From the NCBI GenBank assembly GCA_049965935.1, contig JBMFVP010000068.1:1-6928 (forward strand): a stretch of DNA of 6,928 bases, given 5' to 3'. A program made the translations under genes and the position numbers. Positions 1-5,077 of the stretch are shown here, piece by piece. Under the pieces are notes generated by a model, which was not told the DNA's origin, did not search any database, and saw only the letters and a program-made list of their open reading frames with translations. The number at the start of each line of letters is the position of its first letter. The first letter of the stretch is position 1. Source of the stretch: Thermocladium sp049965935. Its GTDB lineage: Archaea > Thermoproteota > Thermoprotei > Thermoproteales > Thermocladiaceae.

Positions 1-600
1 AATGACAGATGAAGATGATGGACCTTGGCTCACTTGACCATTATCACTCTCATTATACTCACCACGCATTACCATTAGGATTAGTGCAACAAGTGAAATT
101 ATCATAGTTGCTAAACCTAACATGGCTAAACCATAACTGTCAATAGATGACTGCTTAAGTACTTGCACAGTAAACGCTGTTATAAATGCTATTAATGATG
201 AAAACGCTAACGGCAAGAATACAACAGATATTAATGGTATTAATTTTAGTAATTTCAACATCTTAATATTATTAATTAAATCCTCCACGAGAGAGTGTTC
301 TCTTATATACTCAAGTAAAGCAAATAAGTTCACTGGATCCTTTATAGCATAATCAAACATAACCTCATCCAAAACGGAATTTAATAATTTACCAGTGTAC
401 CAATACATCACCACTGTAGTAGCTGCTAAGCCAAGGGATAAGTATAATAGAGTTCTTAATAGTGGAAAATATAACTGTATAACTAAGCCAATACCGATCC
501 ATATCAATATCTTCGTAATCCTCATAACCCTAGATTCATCAGTAAGTAGGTAAACGAATGGAGTACCAATCAATCTACCAATAAGTTCTACAGAATCCAC
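1..600 (-). CDS. Multi-pass membrane protein, 5' part only (runs off left edge)
   Basis: An open frame on the minus strand begins at a GTG codon (598-600) and stays open for 200 codons to the window edge, so the C-terminus is missing. I do not recognise the family. Four hydrophobic segments stand out at about residues 31-46, 47-68, 118-145 and 157-178. A charged soluble stretch at about 72-117 separates the two pairs, and a Ser/Asn-rich hydrophilic tail begins near 180. The GTG start is chosen because a TTTAAA box lies about 25 nt upstream, fitting a leaderless transcript; the nearby ATG triplets upstream hit stops within five codons. The stretch is visibly more A+T-rich than the central genes. 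It is transcribed divergently from the DUF4145-like gene. It is certainly protein-like; its function is unknown. Confidence 0.72.
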   Translation of the reverse strand, partial: MDSVELIGRLIGTPFVYLLTDESRVMRITKILIWIGIGLVIQLYFPLLRTLLYLSLGLAATTVVMYWYTGKLLNSVLDEVMFDYAIKDPVNLFALLEYIREHSLVEDLINNIKMLKLLKLIPLISVVFLPLAFSSLIAFITAFTVQVLKQSSIDSYGLAMLGLATMIISLVALILMVMRGEYNESDNGQVSQGPSSSSVI

Positions 601-623
601 ATAATTAAGTATTAAGCATGGCC

Positions 624-629
624 TTTAAA
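624..629 (-). promoter_or_regulatory. TATA box of the left-edge membrane protein gene
   Basis: On the minus strand TTTAAA is centred about 26 nt before the GTG at 600. That is the spacing expected between an archaeal TATA box and a start site that coincides with the first codon. Confidence 0.5.
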
Positions 630-769
630 TGCTAACTCTTAAATACTAATGATCACACTTGTCCAGCAAAACCATAATAGCTTTACACTAAGCCCCCTCT
701 TTACATTACCTGCTGAACCAAGAGATAATGAATTAAATCATTAACACAATACTAACTGAACCTAAACCC

Positions 770-776
770 TTAATTA
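770..776 (+). promoter_or_regulatory. TATA-like box of the DUF4145-like gene
   Basis: TTAATTA is centred 25 nt upstream of the ATG at 798, with an A/C-rich stretch (aaaccc) before it where a BRE would sit. There is no Shine-Dalgarno sequence before the ATG, consistent with a leaderless mRNA. Confidence 0.45.
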
Positions 777-797
777 ACTCGCATTAATTTATTATGC

Positions 798-1406
798 ATG
801 AAGTGTGGTGTGCCGTTCTGTGTGAGGGAGGCTAGCGAGGGTGTTAAGATTGTTGGTAAGCTTGAGGTTGAATTATGCAGTGAGCATGCCTCCAAGTTCC
901 GCAAGATTGAGAATTACTGGGACTCAATTAATGAGGATGCCTTCAATAAGCTTCACCCACTCCTCTATAATGCACGTAACCTACTTGGTGATGCTCTATC
1001 ATTATTCGCCATGGGGTTTAATGATGCCTCAGCAGTAATGGTTAGGGCATCACTAGAGGCTGCACTGCACTCAGTCTTAAGCATGAGGAATCCACGATTC
1101 AGCAATGATGGCATGTTAAGTACATATGATCATGACAAAGCATATGATAAATATAGCTTATCCCAGTTAATATGTGAGGCAAAGAAGAAGGAATTATTGG
1201 GGGGTGAATTGGTTGAATGCGCAATGAGGATTAAGGATTATGGTGACTTCGCTGCTCACGTTAATGAGAGGCAGTGGAAGCAATTCGAGGCGTTTGATCC
1301 AAATAATTTTAAACTCTGGACTAATGATAATGAGGCTGAGGAGGCATTAAAATGCATCATTAAGATAATAAACCATTTAACAAGCAAAATTGCCCGAGGA
1401 TCCTAA
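798..1406 (+). CDS. DUF4145-like protein with N-terminal Cys/His knuckle
   Basis: This is a 202-aa soluble protein. The N-terminus carries C3, C8, C27 and H30 (CX4C...CX2H), a plausible zinc knuckle. It is followed by a helical region whose segment at about 59-94 (ARNLLGDAL..., then ASAVMVRASLEAAL) matches the typical DUF4145 pattern, in which a helix with small residues leads to an R-A-x-L-E signature. DUF4145 domains are often found in restriction, defence or nucleic-acid-associated proteins, but their biochemical role is not settled, so I give no function. The ATG at 798 is used because a TATA-like box lies 25 nt upstream; the ATG at 794 is out of frame. The gene stands alone, and nothing in its context indicates a partner. 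It could instead be a HEPN-like helical protein; I see no R-x4-6-H RNase motif. Confidence 0.7.
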   Translation: MKCGVPFCVREASEGVKIVGKLEVELCSEHASKFRKIENYWDSINEDAFNKLHPLLYNARNLLGDALSLFAMGFNDASAVMVRASLEAALHSVLSMRNPRFSNDGMLSTYDHDKAYDKYSLSQLICEAKKKELLGGELVECAMRIKDYGDFAAHVNERQWKQFEAFDPNNFKLWTNDNEAEEALKCIIKIINHLTSKIARGS

Positions 1407-1472
1407 GCAATAGGGGCAGTAGTCCATATTGGAACTAGGCTTGGAATACGCTCTAAACCTAAAATACGGCTC

Positions 1473-1572
1473 AAGTGTGGATCCCCAAATATTGAAGCGA
1501 TTAGATAAGCGGCAAGCCTCATGTGGGGTTTAGGTTGGGGTCCTCCAACTTAATGAACACATGCCTCGAGGC
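1473..1572. other. Intergenic stretch with several complementary segments
   Basis: This gene-free stretch holds segments that can pair. GGATCCCCAA (1479-1488) pairs with TTGGGGTCC (1535-1543) across one bulge, and flanking bases extend the pairing imperfectly to about 1473 and 1551. CATGTG (1520-1525) pairs with CACATG (1558-1563), and GCCTCGAGGC (1563-1572) is a perfect 10-bp palindrome. Not all of these can form together. It may be a structured RNA, a degraded mobile-element end or chance; there is no second copy here to test covariation. Confidence 0.25.
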
Positions 1573-1580
1573 GGGGGGGA

Positions 1581-1763
1581 TTGGCAGAAGTAAGGCCATT
1601 CATTATGATTGTTTTCGTGATCCTCTTCGTCATAGACTTTATGGCATTATTTCTTGGTTTATTAATGCAATCTGTGATTGCGGCAGAGACAACTGCGGTG
1701 GGAGCCGCTGTAGGCATACTCTGCATTAACTATGCGATGGTAAATTATTCTACGCTTGGTTAA
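1581..1763 (+). CDS. Small two-helix membrane protein (hypothetical)
   Basis: This is a 60-codon open frame starting with TTG directly behind a purine run (GGGGGGA), which could act as a weak ribosome-binding site. The next in-frame ATG is codon 9 (1605). Residues 8-30 form a very hydrophobic helix (IMIVFVILFV...) and residues 34-53 a second, Ala/Gly-rich one. A short loop with Glu and Thr lies between them. The composition is that of a genuine membrane protein rather than a random frame, but I recognise no family and see no clear TATA box at leaderless distance. It could be read through from the DUF4145-like gene, 174 nt upstream. The overlapping Cys-rich frame at 1523-1729 is a shadow of it. 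Confidence 0.45.
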   Translation: MAEVRPFIMIVFVILFVIDFMALFLGLLMQSVIAAETTAVGAAVGILCINYAMVNYSTLG

Positions 1764-1825
1764 CTAGACCAGATGTATTCTATCAGTTGCCTTTATGAGG
1801 CTCAGGACTGTTTAACGATAATGCA

Positions 1826-1833
1826 TTTATAAA
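1826..1833 (+). promoter_or_regulatory. Strong consensus TATA box
   Basis: TTTATAAA is among the closest matches in the window to the crenarchaeal TATA consensus. It is centred 25-26 nt before an ATG at 1855. No sizeable gene follows on this strand, so it drives either the 24-codon ORF or an untranslated RNA. Confidence 0.5.
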
Positions 1834-1854
1834 ATAGATTCAGGGCTTGCAATA

Positions 1855-1929
1855 ATGGTAAAGTTAAACCTTGTTAGGCTTAGATTAATTAGTGGTTATG
1901 ATTGGAGACACACTTATAAGTCTAACTGA
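1855..1929 (+). CDS. 24-codon ORF behind a strong promoter (doubtful peptide)
   Basis: An ATG sits exactly at leaderless distance from the TATA box at 1826-1833. The frame encodes a basic 24-residue peptide (MVKLNLVRLRLISGYDWR, then HTYKSN) ending at TGA 1927-1929. I recognise no family. It may be a real micro-peptide, the surviving 5' end of a decayed gene whose promoter is intact, or the start of a small RNA. The only support is the promoter spacing. Confidence 0.25.
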   Translation: MVKLNLVRLRLISGYDWRHTYKSN

Positions 1930-1965
1930 CTCGACTTAGCCTTGTTTAGGGTTAGGGAGAGATCA

Positions 1966-2385
1966 TTATTTGTTGGCATGTCTTGAAATGATTGAGTTTA
2001 TGTTTTGGAGCTCGGTTAGGGCTTTTTTGAGTTTTGCAATTGAGTTATTTATATCGTTATGCTCAAAGTCGCTTTGTGATTCCTCCAGTAATTTCCTTAA
2101 TTCGCGGAGCGAGTCTATTATTGATGGGGGAATAATTGGAGATCCGGATCGCAGGTACTGGGCCAGGAGGGTAATGAGGGAATCAATAATCGTCATCAAT
2201 ACTTTTAGGTAGGAGTTGAACATATAGGTGAACATGTTCATGTATGACTCCATTGCCCCCCGCTCCCTCTGAATGATGTCGCTGCCCAAGTATTGGCTCC
2301 AGACTATTATGCCGTTCACTATCTGGATGGATACACTCAATTGCTGGGAAACAATGCCTATTATAACATCACTACTTACCGGCAT
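1966..2385 (-). CDS. Hypothetical helical protein with coiled-coil-like C-terminus
   Basis: This 139-aa protein matches no family I recognise. The N-terminal half (about residues 7-78) is a long amphipathic to hydrophobic stretch rich in I, V, L, M, Y and S. It could be membrane-associated but lacks a clean transmembrane segment. A Pro/Gly/Ser break at 80-87 is followed by about 50 residues with heptad-like spacing of Leu and Ile between Lys/Glu/Asp (SLRELRKLLEES and IAKLKKALTEL), suggesting a helical hairpin or coiled coil. The ATG at 2385 is preferred because TTAAATT lies about 25 nt upstream on the minus strand and an in-frame TAA lies further upstream. It is tandem with, and downstream of, the disrupted ACT gene, but it has its own promoter. 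Confidence 0.6.
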   Translation of the reverse strand: MPVSSDVIIGIVSQQLSVSIQIVNGIIVWSQYLGSDIIQRERGAMESYMNMFTYMFNSYLKVLMTIIDSLITLLAQYLRSGSPIIPPSIIDSLRELRKLLEESQSDFEHNDINNSIAKLKKALTELQNINSIISRHANK

Positions 2386-2406
2386 TACTGGAACACCACT
2401 CCCCCT

Positions 2407-2413
2407 AATTTAA
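2407..2413 (-). promoter_or_regulatory. TATA box of the 139-aa hypothetical gene
   Basis: TTAAATT on the minus strand is centred about 25 nt before the ATG at 2385, at leaderless spacing. Confidence 0.45.
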
Positions 2414-2422
2414 GGCATTCCC

Positions 2423-2427
2423 AAAAA
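2423..2427 (-). terminator. Oligo-T tract downstream of the minus-strand ACT gene
   Basis: The minus strand has five T residues (ggcctttttggg) about 50 nt after the ACT gene's stop and just before the next gene's TATA box. Archaeal RNA polymerase can terminate at such oligo-T tracts. The position fits, but the tract is short. Confidence 0.25.
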
Positions 2428-2478
2428 GGCCCCTCCAAAATACCATCACATATTTAGATAATGAAGGGGGCTAATGGT

Positions 2479-2807
2479 TTAAAGCTTCTCGGCCTTAATG
2501 TAGCTGGCGCTCATTATTATTGCTCCCGCATTCTTGGCTGCGTTAACCACGTCCTCCAGCCTACCCTTATTGGCTGGATAAATGAGTAGCGCTCGACCCG
2601 TTGCTTCCCCTGGATTAGTGTATGCATGAACCAGTAGCGGCACTGTTCCAGCCACCGTAGACACGGCCTGAAGAATCTTAGCCAATGCACCTACCTCGCG
2701 GCTCAGCGCCACGTCAAGCACGTAAATGCCCCCGTAGATATCGCCAATTGGTAAACCCTGTGAAAAACCTTCTCGGCGTTCTCCAGCGACCGTACTAGAT
2801 CGCTCAT
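2479..2807 (-). pseudogene. ACT-domain protein gene A, frameshifted in a G tract
   Basis: The minus-strand frame from ATG 2807 encodes MSDLVRSLENAEKVFHRVYQ and on to ...ISTG, then runs out of frame. The rest, a typical beta-alpha-beta-beta-alpha-beta ACT domain (YVLDVALSREVGALAKILQ, then RALLIYP, then AGAIIMSASYI), is in another frame reaching TAA at 2479-2481. One added G in the minus-strand G5 run (C5 at 2729-2733 on plus) restores a continuous 109-aa protein. Paralogue B at 4564-4999 shows this is the correct reading: MSD..., RVY, xLDxxL and GxLxxxL align. ACT domains bind amino acids or other small effectors; the ligand is unknown. A TATA box at 2830-2836 supports the start. The downstream part could be re-initiated at GTG 2721. 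Gene decay, phase variation or a sequencing indel are all possible. Confidence 0.72.
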
Positions 2808-2829
2808 GATATAATGACGAGGCACTGCC

Positions 2830-2836
2830 TAATAAA
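2830..2836 (-). promoter_or_regulatory. TATA box of ACT gene A
   Basis: TTTATTA on the minus strand is centred about 26 nt before the ATG at 2807. It lies only about 24 bp from the edge of the mobile-element-like repeat that begins at 2860, so the insertion stopped just short of the core promoter but may have replaced upstream sites. Confidence 0.5.
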
Positions 2837-2859
2837 GCCTTCCATTAGGGCGCAGAAGA

Positions 2860-2935
2860 CTGACCTCCTCCCCGTCCTAAAGGGCGAGGGTTCCCCGAGG
2901 TCTGGAGGGTTACACCCCTTTATTGGGTGCTACTC
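2860..2935 (-). repeat. 76-bp two-hairpin repeat, copy 1
   Basis: This copy matches 4743-4818 at 71 of 76 positions without gaps. It holds hairpin 1 (stem around loop TAAA, about 2871-2889) and hairpin 2 (CACCC 2913-2917 with GGGTG 2925-2929, 7-nt loop). All five differences from copy 2 fall in stems and keep pairing on the plus strand. Similarity stops sharply after GCTACTC at 2935. Confidence 0.85.
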
Positions 2936-3001
2936 GTCTCCGCTGGTATTGCGGGGGTGAGTCGGCCCCCGCTCCCCATTCCCAAAAAATTCACCAGCGG
3001 A
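2860..3001 (-). ncRNA. Possible orphan omega-RNA-like structured RNA
   Basis: Beyond the two hairpins of the 76-bp repeat, this region has an outer 9-bp perfect stem (TCCGCTGGT 2939-2947 with ACCAGCGGA 2993-3001). It encloses a 7-bp GC hairpin (GCGGGGG 2951-2957 with CCCCCGC 2966-2972, 8-nt loop). In IS605-family elements the right end is transcribed as the omega-RNA that guides TnpB, with the guide taken from flanking DNA. By analogy, a minus-strand transcript here would end at 2860 and take its guide from bases below 2860. Position and fold suggest this; I see no promoter for it and no TnpB in the window. Confidence 0.3.
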
Positions 3002-3047
3002 ACAATAACACCTTCCACACAAGCACTTAAAAATTTTTCCTAGGAAT

Positions 3048-3070
3048 CCCCGCCCCTAGAAGGGGCGAGG
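3048..3070. repeat. Terminal palindrome of the IS200/IS605-like element
   Basis: CCCCGCCCC (3048-3056) pairs with GGGGCGAGG (3062-3070) around a 5-nt loop, with a single C/A mismatch at 3050/3068. The palindrome near 2860 has the same mismatch at the same height. This is the likely opposite (left) end hairpin of the element. Confidence 0.6.
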
Positions 3071-3135
3071 TTTGTTGTTTGTTTTATCATTGTGAAAAAG
3101 AACTTTCTCGGGACCCATGAGGTTTTTAGAAATAG

Positions 3136-3141
3136 TTAAAA
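3136..3141 (+). promoter_or_regulatory. TATA box of the FucI-like gene
   Basis: TTAAAA is centred about 25 nt upstream of the ATG at 3164. The other ATG nearby (3143) reaches a stop after seven codons, so the promoter position decides the start. Confidence 0.5.
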
Positions 3142-3163
3142 CCATGATCATCCAGTTAATAGC

Positions 3164-4516
3164 ATGACTAGGATACCGGTGGCATTCATTGATCCACTCA
3201 CGGGGGATCTCGGTGGCCCGCCCGCCTCGATCGATTACTTAAATGATGTGGAGGGGAAGGTGGTGGATGAGCTTAGGAAGGAGTTTCCAGGCGTCGATTT
3301 CTCGATTCACCATATACGGGATATGGGGGATGCCGAGGAATTCCTGAGGAGCGAGGAGGGGGCCGTGGGGTACCTCGTGGTCGTGCTTAACTCAATAGTT
3401 GGATTACTGGATCCCATAGTTATGAGCGGCAAGCCTGTCCTGGTTATAGGCGAGGCATATAGCGGCGCTGGGGAGGCGCTGCTTGGTTCCCTCCACCCTG
3501 GTCGCCGCGTGATCACTGTCTTCACGAGGAACCCGGCGGGGAGGGAGGCAATCAATAAGGTTAGGCACCTCCTGGCCCTGGATAAGTTGAGGAATAGTAA
3601 GGTGCTCTTCATAGTCTCTCCCAGCACTAAGTCCCACGTGGCTTGGCAATTCCCCCTCAGCACGGATCTTTACTCAATTTTTAGAAGCATTAATGCAGTA
3701 ACCGGGGTAACGCCCATAATAATTGATGCCGAGGAGTTCCGCTCGAAGTACTTTGATCGAGTTAATGAGGATGATGCGAGGGCCGTGGCTGATAAGTGGT
3801 TGAGGGGGGCCGAATCAATTAAGGAACCCGACATGAATGAGGTGATTAATTCGGCCAAGCTATACCTAGCAATGAGGGCGGCCGCTCAGGGGACTGGAGC
3901 TAATGCGGTGGCCGTGGACTGTATAGTGCTCTATAACACGGGCCTATTGCGGGCTTGGCCCTGCCTCGGCTACATGCAGCTCTGGTATGATGGGATAATA
4001 CCCATATGTGAGGCCGATGCTTACTCAATGGTTCCCATACTGATCGGCAAGTACCTGCTTGGGAAGAATGGGTTCGTGGTCAATGTAGGCATGGATGCTG
4101 GGGCCGGGGAATTCATTTACCACCATTGCTACGCCCCAACTAATCCGCATGGCGGCGATAAGCCCGAGTCCAGTTACATAATAACCACTGCCCACCTCGG
4201 CTCCAAGCATGCCTCGATTCACGTTAAGTTGCCCACTAATGAGGACGTAACGGTGGTTGGCTTCAATCCCGAGGAGAAGCGACTATACATTCATGTATCC
4301 AAGGCATCAATGAATGAGTATAGGGCGGAGGCCTGCTCAACTAAACTAGTTGCGAGGGGAAACGTGGAGGGAACGGCGAGGAATTGGGATAGACGAAGCG
4401 GGTGGCATAGGGTTGTGCTTTACGGCAATAATAGGAAGGAGCTGGAGGAATTCGCGACACTCCTGGGTTTAACCGTCATCAATGATGATTATGCGCCGCC
4501 CACTGATCGCCAATAA
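3164..4516 (+). CDS. L-fucose/L-arabinose isomerase superfamily (FucI/AraA-like) protein
   Basis: This is a 450-aa cytoplasmic protein with the layout of archaeal FucI/AraA-like proteins. An N-terminal half of alternating strands and helices spans about residues 1-240 (GAVGYLVVVLN and KPVLVIGEAYSGAG are strand-turn motifs). The FucI-type C-terminal domain follows. Key signatures are AVDCIV (249-254), CLGYMQLWYDG (267-277), CEADAYSM (282-289), YHHCYAPTNPHG (319-330) and a closing WHRVVLYGNNRKELEEFATLLGL (414-436). Isomerases of this superfamily use Glu, Asp/Glu and His residues to hold a divalent metal; E283, D311 or E316, H320/H321 and H415 are candidates. The substrate cannot be read from sequence, and an aldose-ketose isomerase or a non-catalytic relative are both possible. 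The length is somewhat below E. coli FucI (about 590 aa). It has its own leaderless promoter and lies between two ACT paralogues. Confidence 0.72.
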   Translation: MTRIPVAFIDPLTGDLGGPPASIDYLNDVEGKVVDELRKEFPGVDFSIHHIRDMGDAEEFLRSEEGAVGYLVVVLNSIVGLLDPIVMSGKPVLVIGEAYSGAGEALLGSLHPGRRVITVFTRNPAGREAINKVRHLLALDKLRNSKVLFIVSPSTKSHVAWQFPLSTDLYSIFRSINAVTGVTPIIIDAEEFRSKYFDRVNEDDARAVADKWLRGAESIKEPDMNEVINSAKLYLAMRAAAQGTGANAVAVDCIVLYNTGLLRAWPCLGYMQLWYDGIIPICEADAYSMVPILIGKYLLGKNGFVVNVGMDAGAGEFIYHHCYAPTNPHGGDKPESSYIITTAHLGSKHASIHVKLPTNEDVTVVGFNPEEKRLYIHVSKASMNEYRAEACSTKLVARGNVEGTARNWDRRSGWHRVVLYGNNRKELEEFATLLGLTVINDDYAPPTDRQ

Positions 4517-4533
4517 GGAATTGCTTGGAAACA

Positions 4534-4540
4534 TTTAATA
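4534..4540 (+). promoter_or_regulatory. TATA box of ACT gene B
   Basis: TTTAATA is centred about 27 nt before ATG 4564 but only 21 nt before ATG 4558. It therefore favours the second ATG, which also matches the MSD start of paralogue A. Confidence 0.5.
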
Positions 4541-4742
4541 ATAGTTATTGAACATCAATGAAAATGAGCGATATAGCGAGTACCCTCAGCCAAGCTCAAG
4601 ACATGTTCACGAGGGTATATGAATTAATGTTATCCGCCCAAAGAGGCGTATGCATACTCGACATAACATTAACGGATAGGCCCGGGGAACTGGGCAGGGT
4701 ACTAACAAAGATAAGCGAGAAAACGGGTGCCGAATTGCTATT

Positions 4743-4818
4743 CTGACCTCCTCCCCGCCATAAATGGCGAGGGTTCCCCGAGGTCTGGAGGGTTACGCCC
4801 CTTTATTGGGCGCTACTC
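4743..4818 (-). repeat. 76-bp two-hairpin repeat, copy 2, inserted in ACT gene B
   Basis: This copy starts CTGACCTCCTCCCCG and ends GCTACTC, as in copy 1, with five substitutions. Hairpin 1 has loop TAAA and stem CCGCCA/TGGCGA; hairpin 2 is CGCCC 4796-4800 with GGGCG 4808-4812. Coding homology on both sides fixes the insert at 4744-4818 (75 bp), with base 4743 shared. The second end palindrome and inner stems of the longer element are absent. The orientation is given to match the presumed right end of the full element. Confidence 0.82.
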
Positions 4819-4898
4819 CGTTATGATCCACGATCATATGCATACGCCGACACTAGATCCAGGATTGGACACGCGATACTGATATATGAATGCGGGGA

Positions 4899-4906
4899 GG
4901 GGGGGG
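4899..4906 (+). repeat. G8 homopolymer at the frameshift in ACT gene B
   Basis: Eight consecutive Gs sit exactly where the conserved frame moves by one base; G7 would be in frame. Slippage in such runs is a likely cause of gene inactivation or switching. Confidence 0.7.
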
Positions 4907-5046
4907 AGTCGATTAATTGATGCCGCGAGGGAGGGCGGCGCGATAGTGATGGGCGCGTATTACTTGTCATCAATTAATTATCGTGAGGGGCGTGGCTAGG
5001 AACCCATCGCACTGCTCATCATCATGAGGATTACCTTGGGGGCTAA

Positions 5047-5054
5047 TTTTTAAA
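5047..5054 (+). promoter_or_regulatory. TATA box of the HIT gene
   Basis: TTTTTAAA is centred about 27 nt before ATG 5078. It supports that ATG rather than the adjoining TTG at 5075 as the first codon. Confidence 0.5.
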
Positions 5055-5077
5055 TTGCTTGTTTAGGTTCCCCTTTG

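Larger units (their letters stand above)
2860..3070 (-). mobile_element. IS200/IS605-like non-autonomous element (MITE/PATE type)
   Basis: This gene-free stretch carries matching palindromes at both ends: CCCCGTCC/GGGCGAGG near 2871-2889 and CCCCGCCCC/GGGGCGAGG at 3048-3070. They share the same internal C/A mismatch in the stem, which suggests two ends of one element. Such imperfect subterminal hairpins are the hallmark of IS200/IS605 elements, whose Y1 transposase recognises folded single strands. Read on the minus strand, the 2860 side resembles the right end found after archaeal tnpB genes (...CTTTAGGACGGGGAGGAGG), hence the orientation given. No transposase or TnpB is encoded, and the length (about 210 bp) fits an internally deleted derivative. 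The outer limit on the 3070 side is uncertain. It separates ACT gene A from the FucI-like gene. Confidence 0.6.
4564..4999 (+). pseudogene. ACT-domain protein gene B, split by a 75-bp insertion and frameshifted
   Basis: The frame from ATG 4564 encodes MSDIASTLSQAQDMFTRVYE and on to GVCILDITLTDRPGELGRVL, then ...TGAELLF, and stops at TGA 4744-4746. That TGA is the first triplet of the 76-bp repeat. After the repeat, in the same frame, the gene resumes: RYDPRSYAYADTRSRIGHAI, then LIYECG. A G8 run (4899-4906) then shifts the frame, and SRLIDAAREGGAIVMGAYYL follows to TAG 4997-4999. These pieces match paralogue A in order (HAYTN, RALLIY, VVNAAKNAGAIIMSASY). Removing the repeat and one G gives a 119-aa ACT protein. 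Only the first 60 codons are translatable as it stands. ACT domains act as small-molecule-binding regulators; the partner is unknown. The FucI-like gene ends 47 nt upstream. Confidence 0.78.

Noticed and set aside
1523..1729. 68-aa Cys-rich frame
   Set aside because: It overlaps the strongly hydrophobic 1581-1763 frame, has an irregular composition and is likely its shadow.
1970..2212. 80-aa plus-strand frame
   Set aside because: It is antisense to the 139-aa minus-strand gene, which has a well-placed TATA box and regular helical composition.
2729..2733. Programmed ribosomal frameshift in ACT gene A
   Set aside because: The run is only G5 with no evident slippery heptamer or stimulatory structure, and paralogue B is broken at a different site. 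Slippage mutation or sequence error is simpler.
3307..3663. 118-aa minus-strand frame and smaller neighbours within 3404-4222
   Set aside because: They lie opposite the FucI-like gene and show no domain or promoter of their own.
4744..4746. TGA at the start of the insert in ACT gene B as a selenocysteine or read-through codon
   Set aside because: The TGA belongs to the repeated element (copy 1 has it too, outside any gene), and the 24 codons after it have no counterpart in paralogue A.
2860..4818. CRISPR-like repeat
   Set aside because: There are just two copies about 1.9 kb apart, with no regular spacers, and the unit is too long and too structured for a CRISPR repeat.
4964..5030. C/D-box small RNA on the minus strand (ATGATGAG-like C box)
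   Set aside because: A C-like box is present but no CTGA D box or internal C'/D' pair is found at suitable spacing.
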